The notes: generated from the letters alone by a model not told the origin. 40,901 nt of DNA from Candidatus Solincola quzhuomuensis (GCA_015711855.1 JACVJF010000013.1:1-40901); one strand, 5' to 3'; numbered from the stretch's first letter, positions 17,862 through 25,554 are shown. Made by a program: numbers and translations.

Positions 17862-19175
17862 TCAATCGCATGCCGTAATCTCTTCCTTGCCCAGATACTC
17901 CGAGATGAAGCGCATGGCGCAGAAATCACCGCACATGGTACAGGCCCTTTCCCCCTCCACCTGCCGCTCACCGAACAGGCGACGCGCTTTTCGAGGATCG
18001 AGAGCCAAACGCAGCTGCCCTTCCCAGTCCAATGACTTGCGGGCCCGGCTCATGCGCAGATCCCAATCCCGAGCTCCGGGAACACCACGGGCCACGTCCG
18101 CCGCGTGTCCGGCGATCCGGGTCACGATGACACCCTCCCGCACGTCCTCGGGAGTGGGGAGCCCGAGATGTTCCCTGGGGGTCACGTAGCACAGGAAGTC
18201 CGCTCCCGCCAAGGCAGCGAGAGCTCCCCCTATGGCCGCCGCCACGTGGTCGTATCCCGCGGCCACGTCGGTCACCAGCGGGCCCAGCACGTAAAAGGGG
18301 GCTCCCCGGGTGATGGACTTGGCCAAGCGCACGTTGGCCTCCACCTGGTGTAGAGGTATATGCCCCGGGCCCTCGACCATGCACTGCACGCCGGCCTGAC
18401 GACATCGCTGCACCAGCTCCCCTAGTATCACCAGTTCGGCCACTTGGGCCGCGTCGGTGGCGTCCTCGATGCATCCCGGGCGTAAACCGTCCCCCAGGGA
18501 AAGGGTCACCTCGTAGCGCCGGGCGATCTCCAGCAGGCGGTCGAACTCGGCGTAAAGGGGGTTTTCCTCCTGGTTGTGCAGAATCCACCCGGCCAGAAAG
18601 GCGCCGCCCCTGCTCACGATATCCGCTATGCGGGGGTTGGCCTTGAGCGACTCCAAAACCCGCGCGGTAACCCCGCAGTGCACGGTGATGAAGTCGATCC
18701 CCGAGGCGCAATGGTCCTCGACGGCCCGGAACATGTCTTCTGCGGTCATGGCCACGATACTCCCCTTCTCCTCCTGGGCTCTGACCGCCGCCTGGTATAT
18801 GGGGACCGAGCCCACCGGGATGGGCGAGGCGGCTATTATGGCTTCCCTAACCCGGTCTAGGGGCCCTCCGGTGGAGAGGTCCATCACCGTGTCCGCTCCG
18901 GCCTCCACCGCCGCCTCCAGCTTCTCCAGTTCATCCCCGATTCCCACGTAATCGCTGGACGTGCCTAGGTTGGCGTTCACCTTCACCCGGGATCCGCCGC
19001 CCACGATGCAGGGCTTTGGAGGGATCCTTACCTGGTTGCACGGTATCACCGCCGTCCCTTCCGCCACGGCGCGGGCCACCTCCTCCACGGGCAAACCTTC
19101 CTCACCGGCCACCCTCTTGACCAGATCGGGGACCGCGCCCGATCTCAGCTGCTCCACCAAGGTCTTTCTCTTCAT
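17862..19175 (-). CDS. thiC: Phosphomethylpyrimidine synthase ThiC
   Basis: Radical-SAM enzyme that rearranges aminoimidazole ribotide to HMP-phosphate. The 437 residues lack the long N-terminal domain of the E. coli type, so this is the short form found in archaea and many anaerobes. Conserved stretches include VNANLGTSSDY, MDLSTGGPLD, GDGLRPGC and VEGPGHIPLHQ. The C-terminal cluster motif is CTMCGDFC (Cys 412, 415, 419), a CX2CX3C spacing. Start ATG 19175 is seven nt from GGAGG; an ATG two codons earlier is too close to that site. Confidence 0.95.
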   Translation of the reverse strand: MKRKTLVEQLRSGAVPDLVKRVAGEEGLPVEEVARAVAEGTAVIPCNQVRIPPKPCIVGGGSRVKVNANLGTSSDYVGIGDELEKLEAAVEAGADTVMDLSTGGPLDRVREAIIAASPIPVGSVPIYQAAVRAQEEKGSIVAMTAEDMFRAVEDHCASGIDFITVHCGVTARVLESLKANPRIADIVSRGGAFLAGWILHNQEENPLYAEFDRLLEIARRYEVTLSLGDGLRPGCIEDATDAAQVAELVILGELVQRCRQAGVQCMVEGPGHIPLHQVEANVRLAKSITRGAPFYVLGPLVTDVAAGYDHVAAAIGGALAALAGADFLCYVTPREHLGLPTPEDVREGVIVTRIAGHAADVARGVPGARDWDLRMSRARKSLDWEGQLRLALDPRKARRLFGERQVEGERACTMCGDFCAMRFISEYLGKEEITACD

Positions 19176-19244
19176 CTCCATTCCTCCCAACTCGAGGCTG
19201 ACGGAACGGTGCGTGCCCGGGCGGGAAGGCACCGCCTTCGCCCT

Positions 19245-19901
19245 TCACGTCCGGCAAGCATCCACCGCGCGTCGAAGTCTCCTCACTGCCTCCTCCATGT
19301 CCACCGCCGAGGATACGGCGGAGATCACCGCCACCCCGTCCGCCCCAGCCTCAAACACCGCTCTCAGGTTCTCCTCGTTAATGCCCCCGATGGCCACCAG
19401 TGGCAGATTCACCGCCCTGCGGATGGCTCGCAAGCCATCCAGCCCTATTGGCTCTCCGGCATCGGGCTTGCTGGGAGTGGGAAAGACGGGTCCCACACCC
19501 AGATAATCCGCTCCCTCCCTCTCCGCAATCAGAGCTTCCTCCACCGTACCCGCGGATAACCCCAGCACCATATCGGGCCCCAGGATCTCCCGCGCCGCCG
19601 CCGCGGGAAGGTCTTCCTGCCCCAGGTGTACTCCGTGAGCACGAGACGACAGGGCCACATCCACCCGATCGTTTACCAGAAAAAGGCAACCAGACCCGCT
19701 CTCCTCTACAAGCCTCCTCATCTCCACGGCCAGCCGTAGGAGTTCCTTTCCCCCAAGGGTCTTGTCCCGCAGTTGAAGGGCGTCTGCACCGCCCGCCAGG
19801 GCGGCGCGTGCGACGTCCAAGTGCCCCCTCCCGGCCACCCGGTCGTCCGAGGTGATGACGTAAAGACCCAGCCTTAGAGACCCATGCTTCACAGCCTCCA
19901 C
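19245..19901 (-). CDS. thiE: Thiamine-phosphate synthase ThiE
   Basis: Joins HMP-PP and the thiazole phosphate to give thiamine phosphate. The TIM-barrel signatures are present: LYVITSDD at the start, QLRDKTLGGKEL, VNDRVDVAL, GVHLGQEDLP, GVGPVFPTPSKPDAG and VAIGGINEENL. It is about 218 residues from GTG 19901. ATG 19934 is in frame and possible but adds a non-family MCGGCERG extension. It lies between thi4 and thiC. Confidence 0.94.
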   Translation of the reverse strand: MEAVKHGSLRLGLYVITSDDRVAGRGHLDVARAALAGGADALQLRDKTLGGKELLRLAVEMRRLVEESGSGCLFLVNDRVDVALSSRAHGVHLGQEDLPAAAAREILGPDMVLGLSAGTVEEALIAEREGADYLGVGPVFPTPSKPDAGEPIGLDGLRAIRRAVNLPLVAIGGINEENLRAVFEAGADGVAVISAVSSAVDMEEAVRRLRRAVDACRT

Positions 19902-19964
19902 GCCCGCGCTACCCCTTTCGCATCCACCGCACATCCGACACCCGGTAAGTGGCTTCCCTTAATT

Positions 19965-20750
19965 TCACTTCCCCAGAATTTCCAGTGCCAGCTCCGCCGC
20001 TCTCCTTCCGGAAAGGAGCATGCCGCCGAAAACGGCCCCCATGCGATAGGAACCGAATACGGCGTTGGCAGTCATGCCCGCCACGATAAGCCCGGGATGG
20101 ACCTCACGGGTGTTTCCCAGCAAAGCTTCCTCCCCCTTATCCGCCCACATGGGTCGCTCCCCGGTGACCCCGCCCGACTCCGTGGGCAACCTCAGGCCGG
20201 GAACCTTGCGGACCAGCGTGCGGCACACCTCGGCATCGTGCCCCGTGGCGTCGATGACCAGACGGGACTTGAGGGCCATCGGATCCACGTGGAGTCCTGC
20301 TCTCTCCACGGCCATCCAGTTGAGGACCACCCCGCACACGCGGTCGCCTTCGCGGAGCACAAGGTCCTCCACCCCCATACCTACCCAGATGCGGGCACCG
20401 GCTTGTATGGCGGCGGCGGTACAGCAGGAGACCGCCTCCACCGAGTCGACCACATAAAGTCCCGGAACGGCCGGCTTCAGCCTAACCCCCGCTTCCTCCA
20501 GGACACCCGCGGCCTCCGCCTGGACCACGATGCGGGGAAAGAGCATTCCGCCCCCCCACATACCCCCACCCACGTGGAGGTTCCTCTCGAAAACCGCCGT
20601 CTTAGCCCCGGCCCCGGCCAAATAACGGGCAGCGGTTATCCCCGCCGGACCGGCTCCGGCAATGGCCACATCCAATTCCAGCTCGGAGAGGAAATCCTCG
20701 CAGAAAGCCCGGGTTATACAAGCGGTTATGGTCGCTTCGTCGATGGTCAT
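19965..20750 (-). CDS. thi4: Thi4-type thiazole synthase, histidine (non-suicide) type
   Basis: Makes the thiamine thiazole (ADP-thiazole carboxylate) from NAD, glycine and a sulfur source. It is 261 residues from ATG 20750, with GGGAGG three to four nt upstream. The FAD/NAD-binding-type motif AIAGAGPAGITAARYLAGAG is at 29-48, then NLHVGGGMWGGGM (58-70), and the C-terminal GMTANAVFGSYRMGAVFGGM. Where the yeast enzyme has its sacrificial cysteine before M-D-P, this protein has His154 in GLHVDP. Archaeal Thi4 proteins with histidine there use free sulfide and turn over repeatedly, requiring Fe(II) and anoxic conditions. First gene after the TPP riboswitch. Confidence 0.93.
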   Translation of the reverse strand: MTIDEATITACITRAFCEDFLSELELDVAIAGAGPAGITAARYLAGAGAKTAVFERNLHVGGGMWGGGMLFPRIVVQAEAAGVLEEAGVRLKPAVPGLYVVDSVEAVSCCTAAAIQAGARIWVGMGVEDLVLREGDRVCGVVLNWMAVERAGLHVDPMALKSRLVIDATGHDAEVCRTLVRKVPGLRLPTESGGVTGERPMWADKGEEALLGNTREVHPGLIVAGMTANAVFGSYRMGAVFGGMLLSGRRAAELALEILGK

Positions 20751-20802
20751 TTTACCTCCCTTGATCATTTCTTGCGTCTCCGCCCTCAGCCTGCCTTCGT
20801 AG

Positions 20803-20838
20803 AACAAAAACGCCGCCACCCGAAGGGGTGTACGGCGC
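20803..20838 (-). terminator. Riboswitch-controlled intrinsic terminator
   Basis: On the minus strand CGCCG (20837-20833) pairs with CGGCG (20815-20811), with an inner ACCC/GGGT helix and a CUUC-type loop, followed by TTTTTG. It lies between the TPP aptamer and thi4, so termination here would silence the thi operon. Confidence 0.8.
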
Positions 20839-20865
20839 GAGATTATTTATATTCCTTTCGGCCAT

Positions 20866-20938
20866 GTTCCCTTCGCTGGCATTACCCAGATCAGGTTCCG
20901 AGGGTATGCTCTCAGCCCCCGCTCGGGAGCACCCCTAC
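20866..20938 (-). promoter_or_regulatory. TPP (THI-box) riboswitch aptamer
   Basis: The minus strand reads AGGGGTGCTC, then GGGGCTGAGAGCATACCC, then GAACCTGATCTGGGTAATGC and CAGCGAAGGGAA. This is the classical thi-box order with the CUGAGA and ACCUGAUCUGGGUAAUGCCAGCG-type cores. It sits 116 nt before thi4. The terminator at 20803-20838 makes transcriptional attenuation by thiamine diphosphate the likely mode. Confidence 0.95.
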
Positions 20939-21052
20939 ATGGCATATATGACTTTTCAAGGATTCTCTTTTCTAATGATATTCCTTTTCTCTCTTAAAAA
21001 AATATACATCATATTCCGCCGTCACGAAACACCTTCATCCATAAGATCGAGC

Positions 21053-21166
21053 GTCGAGAGGCCTTCATGTTCTTCATTTCTGATCCGGTTGTCGGAAGAC
21101 CGCCCCTTTATTCGATCCTTGTTTGCTTGTCGAGAGATCGCCCCTTTCTTCGCTTCTGATCTCGGT
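21053..21166. repeat. Three degenerate 38-bp tandem repeats
   Basis: Units start at 21053, 21091 and 21129, each opening with GTCGAGAG or GTCGGAAG. Units 1 and 3 agree at about 26 of 38 positions by eye, sharing TTCTTC and TTCTGATC at the same offsets; units 2 and 3 agree at about 24, sharing CGCCCCTTT. There are no spacers of constant length between conserved repeats, so it is not a CRISPR array. Confidence 0.45.
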
Positions 21167-21500
21167 CGTTGATCAGGATGGTAGAAAGCTCTCGCCACCT
21201 ATCTCAAATCCAAAACCTCGCGTTCAAAAGATACAGTCTCGCCTATTTTCAAACTCTTTATCTTTTTATCGCTCTTCTCATTCTCTCCGTACGACACCGA
21301 GGTCTTTAAAATCTTTTCAAACCCCAAACCGCCCGCTAGAACGATTGGACGTTCCAGTTTCTTGCCGACGCCTCATGCCGCGTTCACACGGACCCTCAAA
21401 CGCCCTCTACAGCTCATCACCCGCCGGAAAGGCCTTTCTTTCCGTTACCCGCGCTTTTTTCGACTTTTCCTCCCGACCCACCTTCGTAAAGCTCATGGGC

Positions 21501-21506
21501 TATAAT
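21501..21506 (+). promoter_or_regulatory. -10 box of the DUF1844 gene
   Basis: A perfect TATAAT 31 nt before the ATG at 21538. A start site near 21513 would leave a leader of about 25 nt carrying GGAAGGGA. No good -35 box is seen at the standard distance. Confidence 0.45.
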
Positions 21507-21537
21507 ATTTAGCAGAAAATGCGGAAGGGAAACGGAC

Positions 21538-22143
21538 ATGGACGAGGAAGAGAGCAAACCCAAAAGGACCGCTTCTCGGAGAAAACCGGTGAAGGAAGCC
21601 CCCCCGGAGGCAGAAGCCGGAAAGAAACCCTCCCCAAAAACCGCCAGGGAGCCGGCCGGAGGAGACGCCGAGGGACGTAGCGATTCCTTCGAGCGTACGG
21701 TTCGCGCGCCGGAGGGAGGTCGGCACGTACCGGACGAGGCCTCTAAAGAGGCCGCCGGAGCGACCGCATCCGGAGCGGGAAGCGGCGCGGAGGCCGCGGA
21801 AGAAGCATCCCCAAAGCGGACTGTGGGGCGTGAGGAAGAAGGAGTCAGTGAGGAAGATTTCAGGCGGTTCTTGGAGGAGAGCCTGGAGAGGGTGACCGTG
21901 GAGGACGTCGTCCTCACCCTGATGAACCAAATGGCCAGTTTGGGCTATCTGAAGATGGGCCTTCCGGAAAGCGTCAACCTGAAATTCCGCGACCTGCATC
22001 AGGCCTTGCTGGCCGTGGATGTCCTGGAGGCCATGATCAAGGGAGCAGAGGGAAAGATCGCCGAGGAGAAACTACGCCCCTTCCGGGGTACGTTGGCCAA
22101 CCTCCAATTGAACTACGTGCAGCTCAAACGCCGCATGGGTTAG
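21538..22143 (+). CDS. DUF1844 domain protein with disordered N-terminus
   Basis: A 201-residue protein. Residues 1-100 are low-complexity, rich in Glu, Lys, Pro, Ala and Gly, and probably disordered. Residues about 118-195 match the DUF1844 pattern: VEDVVLTLMNQMASLGYLKMG, then LHQALLAVDVLEAMI, then LRPFRGTLANLQLNYVQ. DUF1844 is a short helical domain of unknown function found in many bacterial phyla. Other members are mostly the bare domain, so the charged tail is notable. No partner gene is adjacent; it faces away from the thi operon and converges on the Sm-like gene. Confidence 0.75.
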   Translation: MDEEESKPKRTASRRKPVKEAPPEAEAGKKPSPKTAREPAGGDAEGRSDSFERTVRAPEGGRHVPDEASKEAAGATASGAGSGAEAAEEASPKRTVGREEEGVSEEDFRRFLEESLERVTVEDVVLTLMNQMASLGYLKMGLPESVNLKFRDLHQALLAVDVLEAMIKGAEGKIAEEKLRPFRGTLANLQLNYVQLKRRMG

Positions 22144-22242
22144 CCAAGACCAATATATGAGGACGACCTCCTTCCGACAGAAAGGCGAGACCGCCCTTTC
22201 GTCGAGGAAGCCCACAATCAGGAAGAGTCGGGCGCGGCATCC

Positions 22243-22467
22243 TCAGGAAATGGCGTCCACGGCCTGAAGGTAGATGTATGCCGTTTCCCTCTCGTGCCTT
22301 TCCCCGGCCAGGGTGCAGCTCACGTCCCTGAGGACGATAAAGCCTTTCTCCTGCACCTCTTCCAGGATGCCGCGGAAGTAGTGTCCCCCGCGCGTCCAGA
22401 CCATCAGTTCGCCGCCCACCCTGGCGGCCAGGACGGCCCTGGTGGCCTCCACGTCATACACCGACAT
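22243..22467 (-). CDS. Small protein with an Sm-like pattern
   Basis: A 74-residue hypothetical protein. The stretch GGELMVWTRGGHYFRGIL, a short break, then GFIVLRDV and, after a charged loop, AYIYLQAVDAI follows the five-strand spacing of Sm/Hfq-like barrels. This is pattern recognition only; no family is assigned. The ATG overlaps the stop of the upstream TPR gene (TGATG), so the two are translationally coupled. A GTG one codon earlier is also in frame. Confidence 0.6.
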   Translation of the reverse strand: MSVYDVEATRAVLAARVGGELMVWTRGGHYFRGILEEVQEKGFIVLRDVSCTLAGERHERETAYIYLQAVDAIS

Positions 22468-23033
22468 CACGCTCCTCTCTTCAGCTTCTCCAGACGCCGG
22501 CGCGCCCTGGTGTCGTGTGGTTTGTAGAAGAGATAATCCTCGAGGTCCTGCACGGCCTCCTCCATGCCGCCCATCTCCAGCCAGGCCAAAGCCCGCTTGT
22601 AATAAGCCTGGGCATAGTCGGGATAGAGTTCCAAAGCCATGGAATAATCCTTTACCGCCTCCTGGAAATAGCCCGCGGACGCATGTACGTCACCCCGGGC
22701 CGAATAAGCTGCCGCGAAATCGGGTTTTAGGGATATGGCGTGGGAAAGGGATTCCGCCGCCTCCTGATACCGGGATAGTTTTCCCAAGGCAATTCCCAGG
22801 TTATACCAGGCCACCACGAATTCGGGATAGAGCTCCACAGCTCTCTTATATAGGGAAACGGACTCCGCGAACTCGCCGCGGGAATCGTGAAGCTGGGCGA
22901 GCGAGTTGAGTTCCGTGGCCTCCTTGATAGCCTCGATGCGACCACCGGAGAGAGCGAATCCGCATGCAGGACACCTTTCGACTCCCAGCGGAATCTCCTT
23001 ACTGCAGTTGAAACACTTTCTCGTCTCCGGCAA
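22467..23033 (-). CDS. Zinc-ribbon plus TPR protein
   Basis: A 188-residue protein. An N-terminal zinc ribbon (Cys 7, 10, 21, 24: CFNC and CPAC) precedes about four tetratricopeptide repeats, for example AWYNLGIALGKLSRYQEAAE and AYSARGDVHASAGYFQEAVK. It is likely a protein-protein interaction scaffold; the partner is unknown. The start is TTG 23033 with AGGGGG seven nt upstream. The frame is open further upstream, but that part is inside the tRNA gene. The 20 nt between the tRNA CCA end and this start indicates a joint transcript. Confidence 0.75.
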   Translation of the reverse strand: MPETRKCFNCSKEIPLGVERCPACGFALSGGRIEAIKEATELNSLAQLHDSRGEFAESVSLYKRAVELYPEFVVAWYNLGIALGKLSRYQEAAESLSHAISLKPDFAAAYSARGDVHASAGYFQEAVKDYSMALELYPDYAQAYYKRALAWLEMGGMEEAVQDLEDYLFYKPHDTRARRRLEKLKRGA

Positions 23034-23053
23034 TCTTCGCCCCCTGTAAAAAA

Positions 23054-23128
23054 TGGCGCCCTTGGGGAGATTCGAACTCCCGCACGTGGCTCCGGAGGCC
23101 ACTGCTCTATCCACTGAGCTACAAGGGC
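23054..23128 (-). tRNA. tRNA-Arg (anticodon CCG)
   Basis: The cloverleaf can be folded by hand: acceptor GCCCTTG/CAAGGGC, D arm GCTC...GAGC, anticodon arm GTGGC/GCCAC with loop CTCCGGA (anticodon CCG, reading CGG), T arm GGGAG/CTCCC with loop TTCGAAT, discriminator G, and encoded CCA at 23056-23054. The length is 75 nt with CCA. Confidence 0.95.
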
Positions 23129-23153
23129 ACCTTTACCCCCGAGTGACACATAA

Positions 23154-23182
23154 ATCTTAACAATCCCCTTCGGGCTTTTCAA
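23154..23182 (-). promoter_or_regulatory. Predicted promoter of tRNA-Arg and the TPR/Sm-like genes
   Basis: On the minus strand TTGAAA (23182-23177) is followed by a 17-nt spacer and TAAGAT (23159-23154). A start near 23147 gives a leader of about 19 nt before the tRNA. Confidence 0.5.
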
Positions 23183-23207
23183 TCGCCGTGCTCGTCCCGG
23201 CTCGGTC

Positions 23208-24212
23208 TCACGCCGGGGTATACAGCCACATCCCGCGTTCCTCCTTGCGCCGAACCCTGCCCTGCTCCTCCAGGATGAGCAAATGTCCCAGAGCCTCCTT
23301 AAGGGCCAGAAAATGGTCGATCTCCGGGGGTTTGCCTCGGATTTGGGGAAAAAGCCGTATGGCCACCTCCCAGACGGTGCAACAGCCCGCCCGCACCGCT
23401 TTCTCCGTGTGTTCCAGCCTCCGGTGATGATGCAAGAGGTTGAACTCTATCCTTTTCCGAACCCGACGGATGGGTTGCCCGTGTCCGGGGAAAGCCCTTT
23501 CGATGTCATAACTCTCGAGGAGCTTAAGTGAGGCGATGAACTGGGGGAGCCCGGTGACTCTGCCCCGGCGGGGAGGACAGTAAAGCTCCGGATTGGGGGT
23601 TATGGACCTCATGAGGTGATCGCCCGAGAAAAGCAGCTTGTCCTCCGCCTCGTAATAACACAGGTGGCCGGCGGTATGCCCCGGGGTGTGCACGGCTTCC
23701 AGCTGCCGATCCCCCGCGGGCAGCTTCTCACCTCCCCTCAGCTTGACATCCAGGGAGCAGGGTTCCGAAAACTCGGTCCAGCGTCGAGCTTGCGCGAATA
23801 TGCGACGGGACATCTCCTCCGGGAACCCCAGGGCTCCGGACAAGGACGCATAACAGGAGTACTCCCGGGGTAGGGTGCGGTTAACGCGTTCTATACGCGG
23901 CGCTTCCGCACGGTGTGCGGCCACCGCTGCTCCGGTGAAACGCCTTATCCCTTGCGCCAGGCCAAAATGGTCTATGTGACTGTGGGTGAGATACAAATAG
24001 GAAAGCCGGCGCACTCCGGCGCAGCGGAGAGCCTCCCGCACCACCTGCTCCAGAAGGGGATGTCCGGGTCCGGCATCGATGAGGGCGGGTTCCTTTCCCA
24101 GGAAGAGATAGAGGTTCACGTTCCGGAGCACGTGAGGTATAGGAATGCAGATATGCAGGATGTCCTCAGTTATGTTCGTTAAAAGGCCGGGGTAATCGCG
24201 AGTCGTGGACAT
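23208..24212 (-). CDS. MBL-fold metallohydrolase
   Basis: A 334-residue metallo-beta-lactamase-fold hydrolase. Metal ligands are THSHIDH (76-82), HTPGHTAGH, SGDH and PGHG. The C-terminal part after about residue 245 (HHHRRLEHTEKAV onward) resembles the winged-helix-like tail of LACTB2/glyoxalase-II-like proteins. The substrate is unknown. The ATG at 24212 overlaps the HNH gene's stop (TGATG), so the genes are coupled. The frame is open for another 1 kb upstream, but that stretch is the shadow of the HNH and DUF3786 genes. Confidence 0.88.
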   Translation of the reverse strand: MSTTRDYPGLLTNITEDILHICIPIPHVLRNVNLYLFLGKEPALIDAGPGHPLLEQVVREALRCAGVRRLSYLYLTHSHIDHFGLAQGIRRFTGAAVAAHRAEAPRIERVNRTLPREYSCYASLSGALGFPEEMSRRIFAQARRWTEFSEPCSLDVKLRGGEKLPAGDRQLEAVHTPGHTAGHLCYYEAEDKLLFSGDHLMRSITPNPELYCPPRRGRVTGLPQFIASLKLLESYDIERAFPGHGQPIRRVRKRIEFNLLHHHRRLEHTEKAVRAGCCTVWEVAIRLFPQIRGKPPEIDHFLALKEALGHLLILEEQGRVRRKEERGMWLYTPA

Positions 24213-24712
24213 CACCCCACCACGGCCGCTTCCAGGTACGGTTCCCAGGTCGGATGAATCTCTCCCGCCATGCTGATCAACCATATGGAGTCCCGGGGCC
24301 GGAAGGGCTTGCGCATCAGCCGCAGCCCCGCCTCGGAGGGCAGGCGGTTCATCTTGCGCGCATTGCACTTCCGGCAGGCGGCTACCACGTTTTCCCAGGC
24401 ATGTTCTCCGCCTCGGCTGCGTGGAACGACGTGATCGACGCTCTCCGCCCGACCTCCGCAGTACTGGCAGGTATGGTTGTCGCGGGCGAACACCGCCCTG
24501 CGGGTCAAGGCCGCGGAACGATAAGGAACGTTCACGTAATAAACCAGCCGGATGACGGTGGGCAAGGGTAAGGCCGCTTTCTCCGAGCGCAGGACTCCAT
24601 CGCCTTCCGCGATGATCTCCGCCTTGTTCTTGAGGACCAGAATCACCGCCCTTTTCAGGTTCACCAGATTCAAGGGCTGATAGGTTGCGTTCAGTACCAG
24701 TACCCTGGACAT
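24212..24712 (-). CDS. HNH endonuclease family protein
   Basis: A 166-residue HNH protein of a type common in actinobacteria. The N-terminal MSRVLVLNATYQPLNLVNLK segment is followed by the zinc-knuckle HNH: CQYC (82, 85), SVDHVVPRSRGG with His94, ENVV with Asn108, and CRKCNARK (113, 116). The function in cells is unestablished; a nicking or repair nuclease is possible. AGGGAG precedes ATG 24712. It overlaps the MBL gene by one base. About 200 nt separate it from DUF3786, with no gene seen. Confidence 0.88.
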   Translation of the reverse strand: MSRVLVLNATYQPLNLVNLKRAVILVLKNKAEIIAEGDGVLRSEKAALPLPTVIRLVYYVNVPYRSAALTRRAVFARDNHTCQYCGGRAESVDHVVPRSRGGEHAWENVVAACRKCNARKMNRLPSEAGLRLMRKPFRPRDSIWLISMAGEIHPTWEPYLEAAVVG

Positions 24713-24912
24713 CGTCTCCCTTTTTCGCCGCACCAGCCAGTCCTTTTCCGACCTTACGCCGTGCGCCGCCGACCTCCTCTTCACCTCTGCCTTCGAATAC
24801 TTCCCTATATAATAAACCATGCCTTTTTCCTTGAACAGGTTGCCACACCCGCCCGAGCGAGGCGACGTCGCCTTTCGACGTCCGGAAAGCTCGCTGCAGG
24901 GCTCCTTGCGCC

Positions 24913-25554
24913 TTACGATCCGCCTCCTCCCAAGGCACCCGTCTCCTCCAAGATGCGCAGGGCGGCCAGCTCCGCCAGTACGGAAAGGTCCTCGGTCGGA
25001 AGGTAATTGGGCGCCGTGACGTCGAAGAAGATCCTGGCGCTGGCGGGAAACTCCTCGTCCGCCTCGTTGAAGACCAGGAGCAGGGGAACGCGGGGTAGAA
25101 CATCCCAAGCGGCGGCGACGTCTCCGGGTACGTCAACCGGACGCGCCCTGCGCTCGGCCCACTTGCGAACCGCTTCCAGGCGCCCGGCCAATCCCAGGGA
25201 AAGAGGCCTCTCCACCTCGGCCACGAAAGCCGGCTCATGATACCGAGCTCCCGGCAGGTCTCGATAGGCAACCCACTGATCCCGCACCCTGCTCCCGTCG
25301 GCACGGACGAGGTAGTGGAGGATTATGAGGGCTTCCCTCGCCCCGGCCGGGGTTCCGTCTTCCCTCGCGACTGCGCCTTCCGGGTAGGTAACGGCGTAAG
25401 CCTCCCCGAAAAAGGGGACGAAAAAGGAGCGGCGCGGGTAAGAATAGAAGGTCCCCGAGCGAGAAGCCATCCAGGACGGATCGAGCAGTCCGAGCTCCCG
25501 CACTGCTTTCCGGCGGGCTTCCCTGAGTTCCTGCGACGAGTGATCTATGGCCAC
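24913..25554 (-). CDS. DUF3786 domain protein
   Basis: A 213-residue protein matching the DUF3786 pattern: a GEAYAVTYPEG-type strand pair, ALIILHYLVRADG, DQWVAYRDLPGARYHEPAF, PLLLVFNEADEEFPAS, then IFFDVTAPNYLPTEDLSVLAELA. The family occurs in anaerobes such as methanogens, sulfate reducers and clostridia, and has no established function. The start is a GTG, and its ribosome site is weak. It follows queE after about 135 nt on the same strand. Confidence 0.75.
   Translation of the reverse strand: MAIDHSSQELREARRKAVRELGLLDPSWMASRSGTFYSYPRRSFFVPFFGEAYAVTYPEGAVAREDGTPAGAREALIILHYLVRADGSRVRDQWVAYRDLPGARYHEPAFVAEVERPLSLGLAGRLEAVRKWAERRARPVDVPGDVAAAWDVLPRVPLLLVFNEADEEFPASARIFFDVTAPNYLPTEDLSVLAELAALRILEETGALGGGGS

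Larger units (their letters stand above)
20939..21537. other. Gene-free AT-richer divergent spacer
   Basis: About 600 nt between the TPP riboswitch (minus) and the DUF1844 gene (plus). It is visibly poorer in GC than the coding regions and strongly pyrimidine-rich on the plus strand from about 21190 to 21480. It contains the 38-bp degenerate tandem repeat and the -10 box of the DUF1844 gene. Open frames here have no family-like features. The thi operon promoter must lie at its left side, but I could not place it. Confidence 0.6.

Noticed and set aside
21053-21166. Possible CRISPR array
   Set aside because: The 38-bp units are contiguous and only 60-70 percent alike, with no conserved repeat separated by unique spacers, and no cas genes are present.
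24213-25304. Long open extension upstream of the MBL-fold gene suggesting a 698-residue protein
   Set aside because: The extension is arginine- and glycine-rich frame-shadow of the HNH and DUF3786 genes; the MBL domain begins at the coupled ATG 24212.
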